DNA of 5,091 nucleotides from an uncultured Nitrospinaceae bacterium (GTDB taxonomy: Bacteria; Nitrospinota; Nitrospinia; Nitrospinales; VA-1). The translations under genes were made by a program, and so were the position numbers. Positions 1-5,091 of the stretch are shown here, one piece after another. The notes under the pieces were generated by a model. That model worked only from the letters and a program-made list of their open reading frames with translations, made no database searches and was not told the origin of the DNA. The stretch lies in the NCBI GenBank assembly GCA_938073925.1, contig CALJGH010000151.1:1-5091 (forward strand). Direction: 5' to 3'. Numbering within the stretch: the first letter of the stretch is position 1; the number at the start of each line of letters is the position of its first letter.

Positions 1-685
1 TCTCTTTTTCAAGTTCGTACACTTGCAATAGCCGCGCCCCTTTATTCCCTCCCCGCTCCTTGAGGCTGTGGCAGAACAAGCAGTTGTTTTTATATACTTC
101 GAATCCTTGGATTGTCTCTTTAGAAACCTTGGCGATTTTTATCAGAGGTCCATAATAATCACTCGATCTCACAAACTTGAGCTCTCGGATATTTGCTGTT
201 AGAAATCGTTCCTCAAACGGAGGTTCTTTGCCATCGGGAACAACAACGAGAAGTGGATTCAACCAACCGGGTTTGGACGAGCCAAATCCGAGTTCGATTT
301 TCGTTGCCAGTTGCAAATCATATTTCAGAGCATCGGAAATAGAAATGATGCCCTGATAATCGTCAAAGCAGTTGAGCAAAATTGCGTCTTCACCACTTTT
401 TAATTCAAATTGACTGATTATTTTTAAAAGAGAAACTACCCTTAACTCGGCATCGTCAAATTTCATGGCCCGGTCAAAATAGGAACTGGATACGGTCTTT
501 ACTCCCAACTTTTCCAGTTTGGCAATGGTCCAAAACTCAGAAGAGATTCTGCCAAAAAGATCAGAAACCGTGATTCTATAAATTCTCTCAGAACCCGGAT
601 CGACAACTTTTTTCTGCTTGGGGGCACAGGCGGAAAACCCAATGATCAGGACAAGCCCTAATAAGACGCAAAACATTTGTTTCAT
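1..685 (-). CDS. Putative lipoprotein with a single c-type haem site (3' end outside window)
   Basis: The minus strand is open from an ATG at 685 to the left edge, giving 228 residues without a stop. An AGAAGG ribosome binding site (695-700) lies 9 bases before the ATG. Residues 1-20 form a bacterial lipoprotein signal: basic start, hydrophobic core LLGLVLIIG, then FSAC with the lipidation cysteine at C20. A CxxCH haem c attachment motif (C202, C205, H206; context NNCLFCHS) sits near the visible end, so a monohaem cytochrome c-like module probably continues outside the window. Residues about 35-190 carry a pattern resembling the sulfite-oxidase/molybdopterin-oxidoreductase fold (LLNCFDDYQG, then SISDAL, then NPLLVVVP), but I see no convincing molybdenum-ligating cysteine, so this similarity is tentative. 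The protein is probably anchored in the periplasm and acts in electron transfer. It diverges from the radical SAM gene with 76 bases between the starts. Substrate and partner are unknown. Confidence 0.8.
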   Translation of the reverse strand, partial: MKQMFCVLLGLVLIIGFSACAPKQKKVVDPGSERIYRITVSDLFGRISSEFWTIAKLEKLGVKTVSSSYFDRAMKFDDAELRVVSLLKIISQFELKSGEDAILLNCFDDYQGIISISDALKYDLQLATKIELGFGSSKPGWLNPLLVVVPDGKEPPFEERFLTANIRELKFVRSSDYYGPLIKIAKVSKETIQGFEVYKNNCLFCHSLKERGGNKGARLLQVYELEKE

Positions 686-733
686 TGGTCAAAACCTTCT
701 ATGATAAATAACAGTTTTCAACGACTTACTACT

Positions 734-739
734 TATACT
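734..739 (+). promoter_or_regulatory. Possible -10 box for the radical SAM gene
   Basis: TATACT differs from the TATAAT consensus at one position and lies 22 bases before the ATG at 762. No good -35 hexamer is found 16-18 bases upstream. If used, it would give a leader of only about 15 bases, which would fit the lack of a Shine-Dalgarno sequence before this gene. It is a weak call from one hexamer in an AT-rich divergent spacer. Confidence 0.22.
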
Positions 740-761
740 GGCCCTGCGCCCTTAATTTAAC

Positions 762-2102
762 ATGGAACCTACACCTACTCTCGAAATCAGTCCGGAAAAG
801 ATAGATTTTCGCGCTTACTCCATATCGTGGAATCTAACCAAGCGGTGCAACCTCAATTGCGACCACTGCTATCTCGATGCAGAGTTTCGAGGTGGACTCA
901 AAACCGATGAATTGAATACAGAAGAATGTTTCCGTGTAATAGACCAGATTGCAGAGGTCAACCCCAATGCCTTCTTAATTTTGACTGGCGGCGAACCTCT
1001 TTTAAGACCGGACATCTACGATATTATTCGTTACGCTGCTGACAAAAAATTCATGGTTGTGCTTGGCACCAACGGCACCATGATCAATCGCGTTAACGCC
1101 GAAAAAATAAAAGCTGCAGGAGCACATGGTGTCGGAATCAGCATCGACTCAATGAATCCCGACAAACACAACAAGTTCCGCGGCGTAGAAAAAGCCTGGG
1201 AACATTCCATGGAAGCATTCGATATTTTGAATGAGGTGGGCGTTGACTTCCTTGTTCAAATGTCTGTTTCCGACATGAACTACAAAGAAATTCCTGATGT
1301 TGTCGAGTTCACCGAAAAAATAGGTGCCATTGCGTTCAATCTTTACTTCCTGGTTTGCACCGGGCGCGGTCAAGGCAACACCGATATTTCAAACGCCGCT
1401 TATGAAGAAGCATTAAAAATGCTTTATGACCAGCAAATGAAATACAAAGGCAAGCTGATGATCAACTCGAAATGTGCTCCGCAATACAAGCGCGTGGTTT
1501 ATGAGAATGACCCCGAATCTGTTTACACACGCACTTATTCCGGTGGCTGTCCGGCGGCAACGCATTACAGTCGGATTTCCCCCGAAGGCAACTTGACCCC
1601 CTGCCCTTTCATTGAAGAATCCGTGGGCAATTTAAAATCACGCACCTTCAAAGACCTCTGGGAAAATGCACCGCTAATGGTTCAGCTTCGCGACAGAAAA
1701 CAACTTGATGGCAAATGTGGTACTTGCGAATTCTCTGCTATGTGTTCCGGATGCCGGGCGCGGGCATTTGCCGAGACTGGAAACTATATGGATCCAGACC
1801 CTTCCTGCGATTACGAACCAGGCAAATATGGTGGCAAAGCCATTACCTTAAAAGTAGAAGATACTCTTGGACTGGAAGTTGAGTTTCAGACTCAATGGAC
1901 GCCGGAAGCCAAAGGCAGGTTAGACCGCATCCCCTCTTTTGCTCGCGGTATGGTAGTAAAAGGTATCGAGAAGTTCGCCGCCGAACGCAACATACGAATC
2001 ATTGATGAAGCAGTAGTAAAACAATCGCGTGAAGAAATGATCGAAAAACGCGGTGCGATGTTCCCCTTCCTGAAAAAATTCATCAATTCAGAAGAGAGCT
2101 AG
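762..2102 (+). CDS. Radical SAM/SPASM protein, NirJ/AhbC/AhbD-like, with PCP_red-like C-terminal domain
   Basis: This 446-residue protein opens with a radical SAM core. C29, C33 and C36 (CNLNCDHC) should bind the SAM-cleaving 4Fe-4S cluster, and GGEP at 76-79 is the SAM amino-group motif. A SPASM-type auxiliary-cluster region follows: C238, C263, C281 (TPCPF), C319, C322, C328, C331 (CGTCEFSAMCSGC) and C349. The CRARA and DPxC signatures and the TGRG at 200-203 resemble the NirJ/AhbC/AhbD group, which modifies sirohaem-derived tetrapyrroles to haem d1 or haem b. Residues about 378-422 (W379, then RLDRIPSFAR, then an amphipathic helix) look like PCP_red, the small C-terminal domain of the BchB/ChlB subunit of dark protochlorophyllide reductase. 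The enzyme is probably cytosolic and oxygen-sensitive. The true substrate cannot be read from sequence; a peptide-modifying SPASM enzyme remains possible. The ATG at 762 is the first usable start, because an in-frame TAA lies at 753-755. No clear ribosome binding site precedes it. Confidence 0.88.
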   Translation: MEPTPTLEISPEKIDFRAYSISWNLTKRCNLNCDHCYLDAEFRGGLKTDELNTEECFRVIDQIAEVNPNAFLILTGGEPLLRPDIYDIIRYAADKKFMVVLGTNGTMINRVNAEKIKAAGAHGVGISIDSMNPDKHNKFRGVEKAWEHSMEAFDILNEVGVDFLVQMSVSDMNYKEIPDVVEFTEKIGAIAFNLYFLVCTGRGQGNTDISNAAYEEALKMLYDQQMKYKGKLMINSKCAPQYKRVVYENDPESVYTRTYSGGCPAATHYSRISPEGNLTPCPFIEESVGNLKSRTFKDLWENAPLMVQLRDRKQLDGKCGTCEFSAMCSGCRARAFAETGNYMDPDPSCDYEPGKYGGKAITLKVEDTLGLEVEFQTQWTPEAKGRLDRIPSFARGMVVKGIEKFAAERNIRIIDEAVVKQSREEMIEKRGAMFPFLKKFINSEES

Positions 2103-2113
2103 GCGCGCGGCCC

Positions 2114-2138
2114 AAAAAAGCGACTTGCAACCAACGTC
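2114..2138 (-). terminator. Possible Rho-independent terminator of the exonuclease gene
   Basis: Read on the minus strand, GAC-g-TTG, loop GTTG, CAAGTC forms a six-pair stem with one bulged G (2122-2138). It is followed after GC by six T (2114-2119). It lies 36 bases past the exonuclease stop, in the convergent spacer before the radical SAM stop. The stem is short and not GC-rich, so efficiency is doubtful. The plus-strand copy lacks a T run, so no terminator is evident for the radical SAM gene. Confidence 0.35.
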
Positions 2139-2174
2139 AATCCTAAAAAAGAAGCAAAAGAGAACTTAAACAGG

Positions 2175-2825
2175 TCAGGAAGTAAAGTTTGCCGTCTTCC
2201 AAACAACTTCAAGTTGTAGCGGGTTGCCGGATCGACTTTGGTAATTGACGTAACCGTGTTGTTCTCCATACAGATAAAGGTCTCGGGTGATTTCGACATC
2301 CTGTTTGCAATAATGAATGATCTTGTCAATCTTTCCTTCTTTGTACCATTGCAAAGAAATCAATCCATCGGCGGATTTTTTGGCATTCAAGGTATGTTGA
2401 GCTAGGTGATTGAGGCTCAAGCGAAAGTTGAGAAGCTTTTTGACATCGACAAGCATATCGAAGGTATTGATCTCCTGTAGATCAAAATCCGAGTAAGGCT
2501 GCAACACAGTGTAATCAAATCCGATCACATTAAATCCTACGACCAGATCCGCAGTCCTTAGTTTTTCCACCAGTTTTTTGGCGTCTTTCTCTTCGTAGAC
2601 GAAATAGTCCTGATCTTGACTGTCCCAAACAACTCCCACCGCTAGCCCCATTTTGTGGATATTACCCCAGCCGCCGACATCATCCGCACTTTTTTGGGTT
2701 TCCAAGTCAAAATATTGGACGCGAGGCCCTGTTTCCAGTTTGGCTGGTTTGGCGGGTTCCTGTTTAGCTGTTTTGGCAGGTTCCTGATCCTCAGGTTCGC
2801 CAAAGAGACCGAGTTGTTCAGACAT
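2175..2825 (-). CDS. DEDDy-type 3'-5' exonuclease with N-terminal clamp-binding-like motif
   Basis: This 216-residue protein has the RNase H-like 3'-5' exonuclease signatures in order. Exo I is FDLET (D40, E42), Exo II is NVIGFD (N99, F103, D104), and Exo III is YCKQD (Y172, D176), whose YxxxD spacing marks the DEDDy subclass. The LSLNHLAQHTL segment near 136-146 also fits. The four acidic residues should bind two metal ions for hydrolysis from the 3' end. The domain resembles the proofreading exonuclease of family B polymerases and small stand-alone proteins of the PolB-exonuclease-like or RNase_H_2 kind, but no polymerase domain follows. Residues 4-8 are QLGLF, matching the beta-clamp-binding pentapeptide, and a low-complexity linker (about 10-35) joins it to the domain. 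DNA repair or replication clean-up is inferred; RNA as substrate is not excluded. The ATG at 2825 has only a weak GGA before it. The end near EVVWK is typical, so the protein looks complete. Confidence 0.85.
   Translation of the reverse strand: MSEQLGLFGEPEDQEPAKTAKQEPAKPAKLETGPRVQYFDLETQKSADDVGGWGNIHKMGLAVGVVWDSQDQDYFVYEEKDAKKLVEKLRTADLVVGFNVIGFDYTVLQPYSDFDLQEINTFDMLVDVKKLLNFRLSLNHLAQHTLNAKKSADGLISLQWYKEGKIDKIIHYCKQDVEITRDLYLYGEQHGYVNYQSRSGNPLQLEVVWKTANFTS
2739..2786 (-). repeat. Two-copy 24-base tandem repeat encoding the exonuclease linker
   Basis: Units 2739-2762 and 2763-2786 match at 21 of 24 bases. On the minus strand they encode QEPAKPAK and QEPAKTAK (residues 22-29 and 14-21). The copies are adjacent and in frame, so copy number can change by slippage without breaking the gene. 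The result is a charged, proline/alanine-rich and probably disordered tether. Confidence 0.85.
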
Positions 2826-2859
2826 AAATCCAGAAGTTAATTAGGAATATTTTTTTCAA

Positions 2860-2888
2860 TTTATCACCTTGAGTACCCAAATCAACAA
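2860..2888 (-). promoter_or_regulatory. Candidate sigma-70 promoter of the exonuclease gene
   Basis: On the minus strand TTGTTG (2883-2888) and GATAAA (2860-2865) are separated by exactly 17 bases. They match three and four of six consensus positions. The region is AT-rich, so chance matches are likely. The -35 overlaps a small inverted repeat, AACAA-TTAT-TTGTT (2884-2897), that could be an operator. Confidence 0.25.
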
Positions 2889-2994
2889 TTATTTGTTAAC
2901 ACCTTATTTTGAATAAACTTACAGAGCCTACCATTGCCTAATTCACCTACTGCAAACTCAAATTATTTAGAATGCCTTTACCCCTTTAAAACAT

Positions 2995-3022
2995 TAAAGT
3001 TTGCCCTTTTTGAGACCGATAA
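2995..3022 (+). promoter_or_regulatory. Sigma-28 (FliA) promoter of fliD-fliS
   Basis: TAAAGTTT (2995-3002), 12 bases, then ACCGATAA (3015-3022) matches the enterobacterial sigma-28 consensus TAAAGTTT-N11-GCCGATAA at 15 of 16 positions, with a spacer one base longer. It points at fliD, whose start is 54 bases past the -10 element. This places fliD-fliS in the late flagellar class, expressed once the hook is finished and FlgM has been exported. That regulatory scheme comes from the enterobacterial model. Confidence 0.8.
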
Positions 3023-3063
3023 ATTTAAAGAAAGATGGGTTTAGTGGCTCAGGTAAATCAACT

Positions 3064-3069
3064 GAAAGG
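3064..3069 (+). promoter_or_regulatory. fliD: Ribosome binding site fixing the fliD GTG start
   Basis: GAAAGG lies 7 bases before the GTG at 3077. An in-frame TAA at 3074-3076 directly abuts the GTG, so no upstream in-frame start can be used. GTG is therefore the best fliD start even though it is not ATG. Confidence 0.75.
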
Positions 3070-3076
3070 CAAATAA

Positions 3077-4699
3077 GTGGCTCAAAACGCAATATTTGGT
3101 ATCAATTCCAATCTGGATACAGGTGGAATTATTGATAACCTGATTACCTTACAACGACAGCCTATCGATATCGTTGAAGCAAAACGTGCCTTGGAAGATG
3201 CCAAGCTACTGAGTTTTAAAGATCTCAAAGATCGTCTGCAAAGTTTCAAAAGTGTTGTCAACACCCTCAATACCGAATCCCGATTTCTTACCACCACAGG
3301 TGTTTTTTCAAATAACAATTCCACTGACACTAACGATGTAGCGAGCCTTACGACCACGAGCGCCGCAACATCCGGAACGTTTTCTTTAGTCGTCAATAAC
3401 CTAGCTCGTGAGACCAAGCTTCTTTCATCAGGGTATGCCGACACATCCAGCGAAATTGACTATGGAACTATTTCTATAACCGTCGGATCAACCGTCACAA
3501 ATATCACCATCGATAGTGGCAATAACACCTTGGATGGAATCAGGCTGGCTATCAACAATTCGGGAGCCAACGCACGGGCAAGTTTTATCAATGACGGAAG
3601 CGCTACCAATCCCGTCAAACTGGTTATTTCTGGAACACAAACAGGAGCGGATAATGCGGTTTCAATTTCTGCTTCCAATACTTTGTTTGGGTTCGGGCAA
3701 GTATCCCCTATTTCATTCACTGAAACCCAGGCCGCGCAGAACGCTAGTTTTGTGCTAGACGGAGTAGCTGTCACAAAAGCCAACAATACGGTCACCGATG
3801 TCATCGGTGGCACAACCCTGACATTAGAATCTGCAGGTTCTGGCCTCATCACTTTGAGTCCAGACGAGGAGGCTATAAAAGAAAAAGTTCAAAACTATGT
3901 AGATGGGTACAACGAACTCAATCTACATCTGAAAAGCGAATTGGCTTTGACCGAATCCAGCGGGGAAACAGGTGTTCTGTTCGCAAACTTTACCGTACAA
4001 AACCTGCAGCAGAAATTGCGGGAAACATTGACGGGTCAGGTTGTTGGAATAGACGGAGAATATAGTTTTCTGTCGCAAGTTGGTTTGCGTACGCAATCCG
4101 ATGGGACGCTTTCCATAGACGATGGAGTACTTAGCACAGCAATAGCCAGAGACATCGGCAACGTCACTCAATTATTTTCCAGTTCAGGGAGAACCTCTAG
4201 TAGCGCGGTTACATTTGTCGGCTTCACCGACAACACCGAGCCAGGCGGCTATAAAGTGCGAGTATCTGGCGGAGTGGTCCAACTGGCAGCTTCAGGCAGC
4301 AGTACCTTCGTTGATGCTGTGGGCAATGGCAATTTCTATGCTGGCGCACCGGGCACTGGCGCCGAAGGCCTTAATTTTCGCATCAGCAACCTTGCTGATG
4401 GAGATTATGGCACTATCACGCTCGCTATAGGTGCTGCCCAAATAACCAATCGTATCTTAGCCAGATTAACAGATGCGTCTTTGGATGGTCCCCTTGAAGC
4501 AGAAATAGACAGCGCCACCGAGACCATCACCGATTTTGATGAAACCATTGCAGATCTCGAAGAAAGACTCGTGCTGTTTGAAAACAGTATCCGCAACCGC
4601 TTTACAAATCTTGAAGTTGTTCTCGGAAGATTGAACTCGCAAAAGGCTGCATTTGAAAGTTCAATTGATGGGATTAAGTCTTTATTCTCTGGCGGATGA
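3077..4699 (+). CDS. fliD: Flagellar hook-associated protein 2 (filament cap, FliD)
   Basis: This 540-residue protein forms the cap at the filament tip under which exported flagellin folds and inserts. The N-terminal FliD_N region (about 5-105) starts FGINSNLDTGGIIDNL and runs into the helical segment RALEDAKLLSFKDLKDRLQSF. The FliD_C region begins near 222 with FVLDGVAVTKANNTVTDVIGG, a strong family signature, continues through EKVQNYVDGYNELN (about 269-282), and ends in a coiled-coil (about 475-537, RNRFTNLEVVLGRLNSQKAAF). There are no cysteines, as is usual for exported flagellar rod, hook and filament proteins, and no Sec signal peptide, because export is by the flagellar type III system. 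It is longer than Salmonella FliD (about 467). Much of the excess seems to be a Gly/Ser/Thr-rich beta stretch at about 372-455. Start is GTG with a good ribosome binding site. It sits behind a sigma-28 promoter and 41 bases before fliS. Confidence 0.95.
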   Translation: MAQNAIFGINSNLDTGGIIDNLITLQRQPIDIVEAKRALEDAKLLSFKDLKDRLQSFKSVVNTLNTESRFLTTTGVFSNNNSTDTNDVASLTTTSAATSGTFSLVVNNLARETKLLSSGYADTSSEIDYGTISITVGSTVTNITIDSGNNTLDGIRLAINNSGANARASFINDGSATNPVKLVISGTQTGADNAVSISASNTLFGFGQVSPISFTETQAAQNASFVLDGVAVTKANNTVTDVIGGTTLTLESAGSGLITLSPDEEAIKEKVQNYVDGYNELNLHLKSELALTESSGETGVLFANFTVQNLQQKLRETLTGQVVGIDGEYSFLSQVGLRTQSDGTLSIDDGVLSTAIARDIGNVTQLFSSSGRTSSSAVTFVGFTDNTEPGGYKVRVSGGVVQLAASGSSTFVDAVGNGNFYAGAPGTGAEGLNFRISNLADGDYGTITLAIGAAQITNRILARLTDASLDGPLEAEIDSATETITDFDETIADLEERLVLFENSIRNRFTNLEVVLGRLNSQKAAFESSIDGIKSLFSGG

Positions 4700-4740
4700 A
4701 CAAAATTAAAAATAAAAATTATTTTCAGGAAGAAATATAA

Positions 4741-5091
4741 ATGGTTCCATCTCGATACCACGATCAGTACCGCAAAAATCAAATCTCTACCTCTAGTCAA
4801 GGTCGCTTGATTCTTATGATGTATGAAGGTGCCATCAAGTTCACTTCACTTGCGGTAGATAGTATGGCTAAAGGTGATGTGGCAAATCAGGGCAAGTACA
4901 TTCAAAAAGCCCATGACATTGTCAATGAACTTTCACTCGCTTTGGATTTTAAAAAAGGCGGCGATGTAGCACCGCGCTTGGAATCCCTTTACCAGTTTGC
5001 ACTGAGTCAATTGACTCTTGCTAATATCAAGTCAGACAAAAAACCTCTTCAAGCGGTACTCAATATTTTAACGCCCTTATTAGAAGCATGG
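4741..5091 (+). CDS. fliS: Flagellin chaperone FliS (3' end outside window)
   Basis: The ATG at 4741 opens 117 codons that reach the window edge in frame without a stop. FliS binds the C-terminal helix of flagellin in the cytosol, prevents early polymerisation and helps present it to the export gate. Family features in order: the N-terminal YHDQYRKNQISTSSQGRLI (the Y..QV.TA.p.kLi pattern), MMYEGAIKF, QKAHDIVNELSLALDF, then ESLYQFALSQLTLAN, and a terminal LLEAW that matches the late conserved region of FliS. Usual length is about 120-140 residues, so only a few to some 20 residues should be missing. The ribosome binding site AGGAAGA (4727-4733) lies 7 bases before the ATG. No terminator is seen in the 41-base gap after fliD, so the two genes are probably co-transcribed. 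Confidence 0.93.
   Translation, partial: MVPSRYHDQYRKNQISTSSQGRLILMMYEGAIKFTSLAVDSMAKGDVANQGKYIQKAHDIVNELSLALDFKKGGDVAPRLESLYQFALSQLTLANIKSDKKPLQAVLNILTPLLEAW

Noticed and set aside
1149..1373. 74-codon minus-strand ORF inside the radical SAM gene
   Set aside because: Antisense shadow without domain or start signal.
2103..2113. GC-rich GCGCGC palindrome just after the radical SAM stop, followed by six A
   Set aside because: The best hairpin has only about three pairs, and on the plus strand it precedes A rather than T, so it is not a terminator for the upstream gene.
2178..2200. Inverted repeat GGAAG...CTTCC at the exonuclease 3' end
   Set aside because: The five-base arms are 13 bases apart, lie within the coding sequence and are not followed by a T run on the minus strand, so a terminator is unlikely.
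2099..2329. 76-codon minus-strand ORF spanning the exonuclease end and the convergent spacer
   Set aside because: It overlaps the exonuclease in another frame, has no recognisable domain or ribosome binding site, and the exonuclease already ends as the family normally does, so a frameshifted extension is not needed.
2884..2897. Inverted repeat AACAA-TTAT-TTGTT as a possible operator
   Set aside because: Five-base AT-rich arms are expected by chance in such a spacer, and no known regulator site is matched. Kept only as a note on the candidate promoter.
3082..3852. Two minus-strand ORFs of 120 and 130 codons inside fliD
   Set aside because: They are shadows of fliD, which is complete and clearly conserved. 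Their composition is what antisense of a Ser/Thr/Asn-rich gene gives, with no family signature.
4405..4800. 131-codon minus-strand ORF across the fliD end and fliS start
   Set aside because: It covers two genes with strong family matches and their ribosome binding site; no independent coding evidence.

Overview
The window reads as ordinary chromosomal DNA of a flagellated, Gram-negative (diderm) bacterium of moderate GC, by eye in the low to mid 40s percent. The clues are a lipobox-bearing protein with a c-type haem motif, a SPASM-type radical SAM enzyme, and a flagellar cap/chaperone pair behind a recognisable sigma-28 promoter. The mix would fit lineages such as Nitrospinota or former Deltaproteobacteria, but nothing here fixes the taxon.

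Layout. (a) 1-685, minus strand: an exported lipoprotein whose C-terminal part carries one CxxCH haem site. Its 3' end lies beyond the left edge. (b) 686-761: a short divergent spacer. (c) 762-2102, plus strand: a radical SAM/SPASM protein of the NirJ/AhbC/AhbD-like type with a PCP_red-like C-terminal domain. (d) 2103-2174: a convergent spacer with a possible terminator for the minus-strand gene. (e) 2175-2825, minus strand: a small DEDDy 3'-5' exonuclease with an N-terminal QLGLF motif of the beta-sliding-clamp-binding type, joined through a repeated Q/E/P/A/K linker. (f) 2826-3076: a divergent regulatory region with a near-consensus sigma-28 promoter. (g) 3077-4699, plus strand: fliD, the flagellar cap, starting at GTG. 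(h) 4741 to the right edge, plus strand: fliS, the flagellin chaperone, cut just short of its end.

Functionally, fliD-fliS is a late flagellar operon: FliS delivers flagellin to the export gate and FliD caps the growing filament. The left pair (haem lipoprotein and NirJ/Ahb-like enzyme) may share a tetrapyrrole or redox theme, though this is only inference from adjacency. The exonuclease is a stand-alone DNA-metabolism gene unrelated to its neighbours. No mobile element, CRISPR array, tRNA or rRNA was seen. The points most worth following are the clamp-motif exonuclease, the radical SAM/PCP_red fusion and the haem-bearing lipoprotein.
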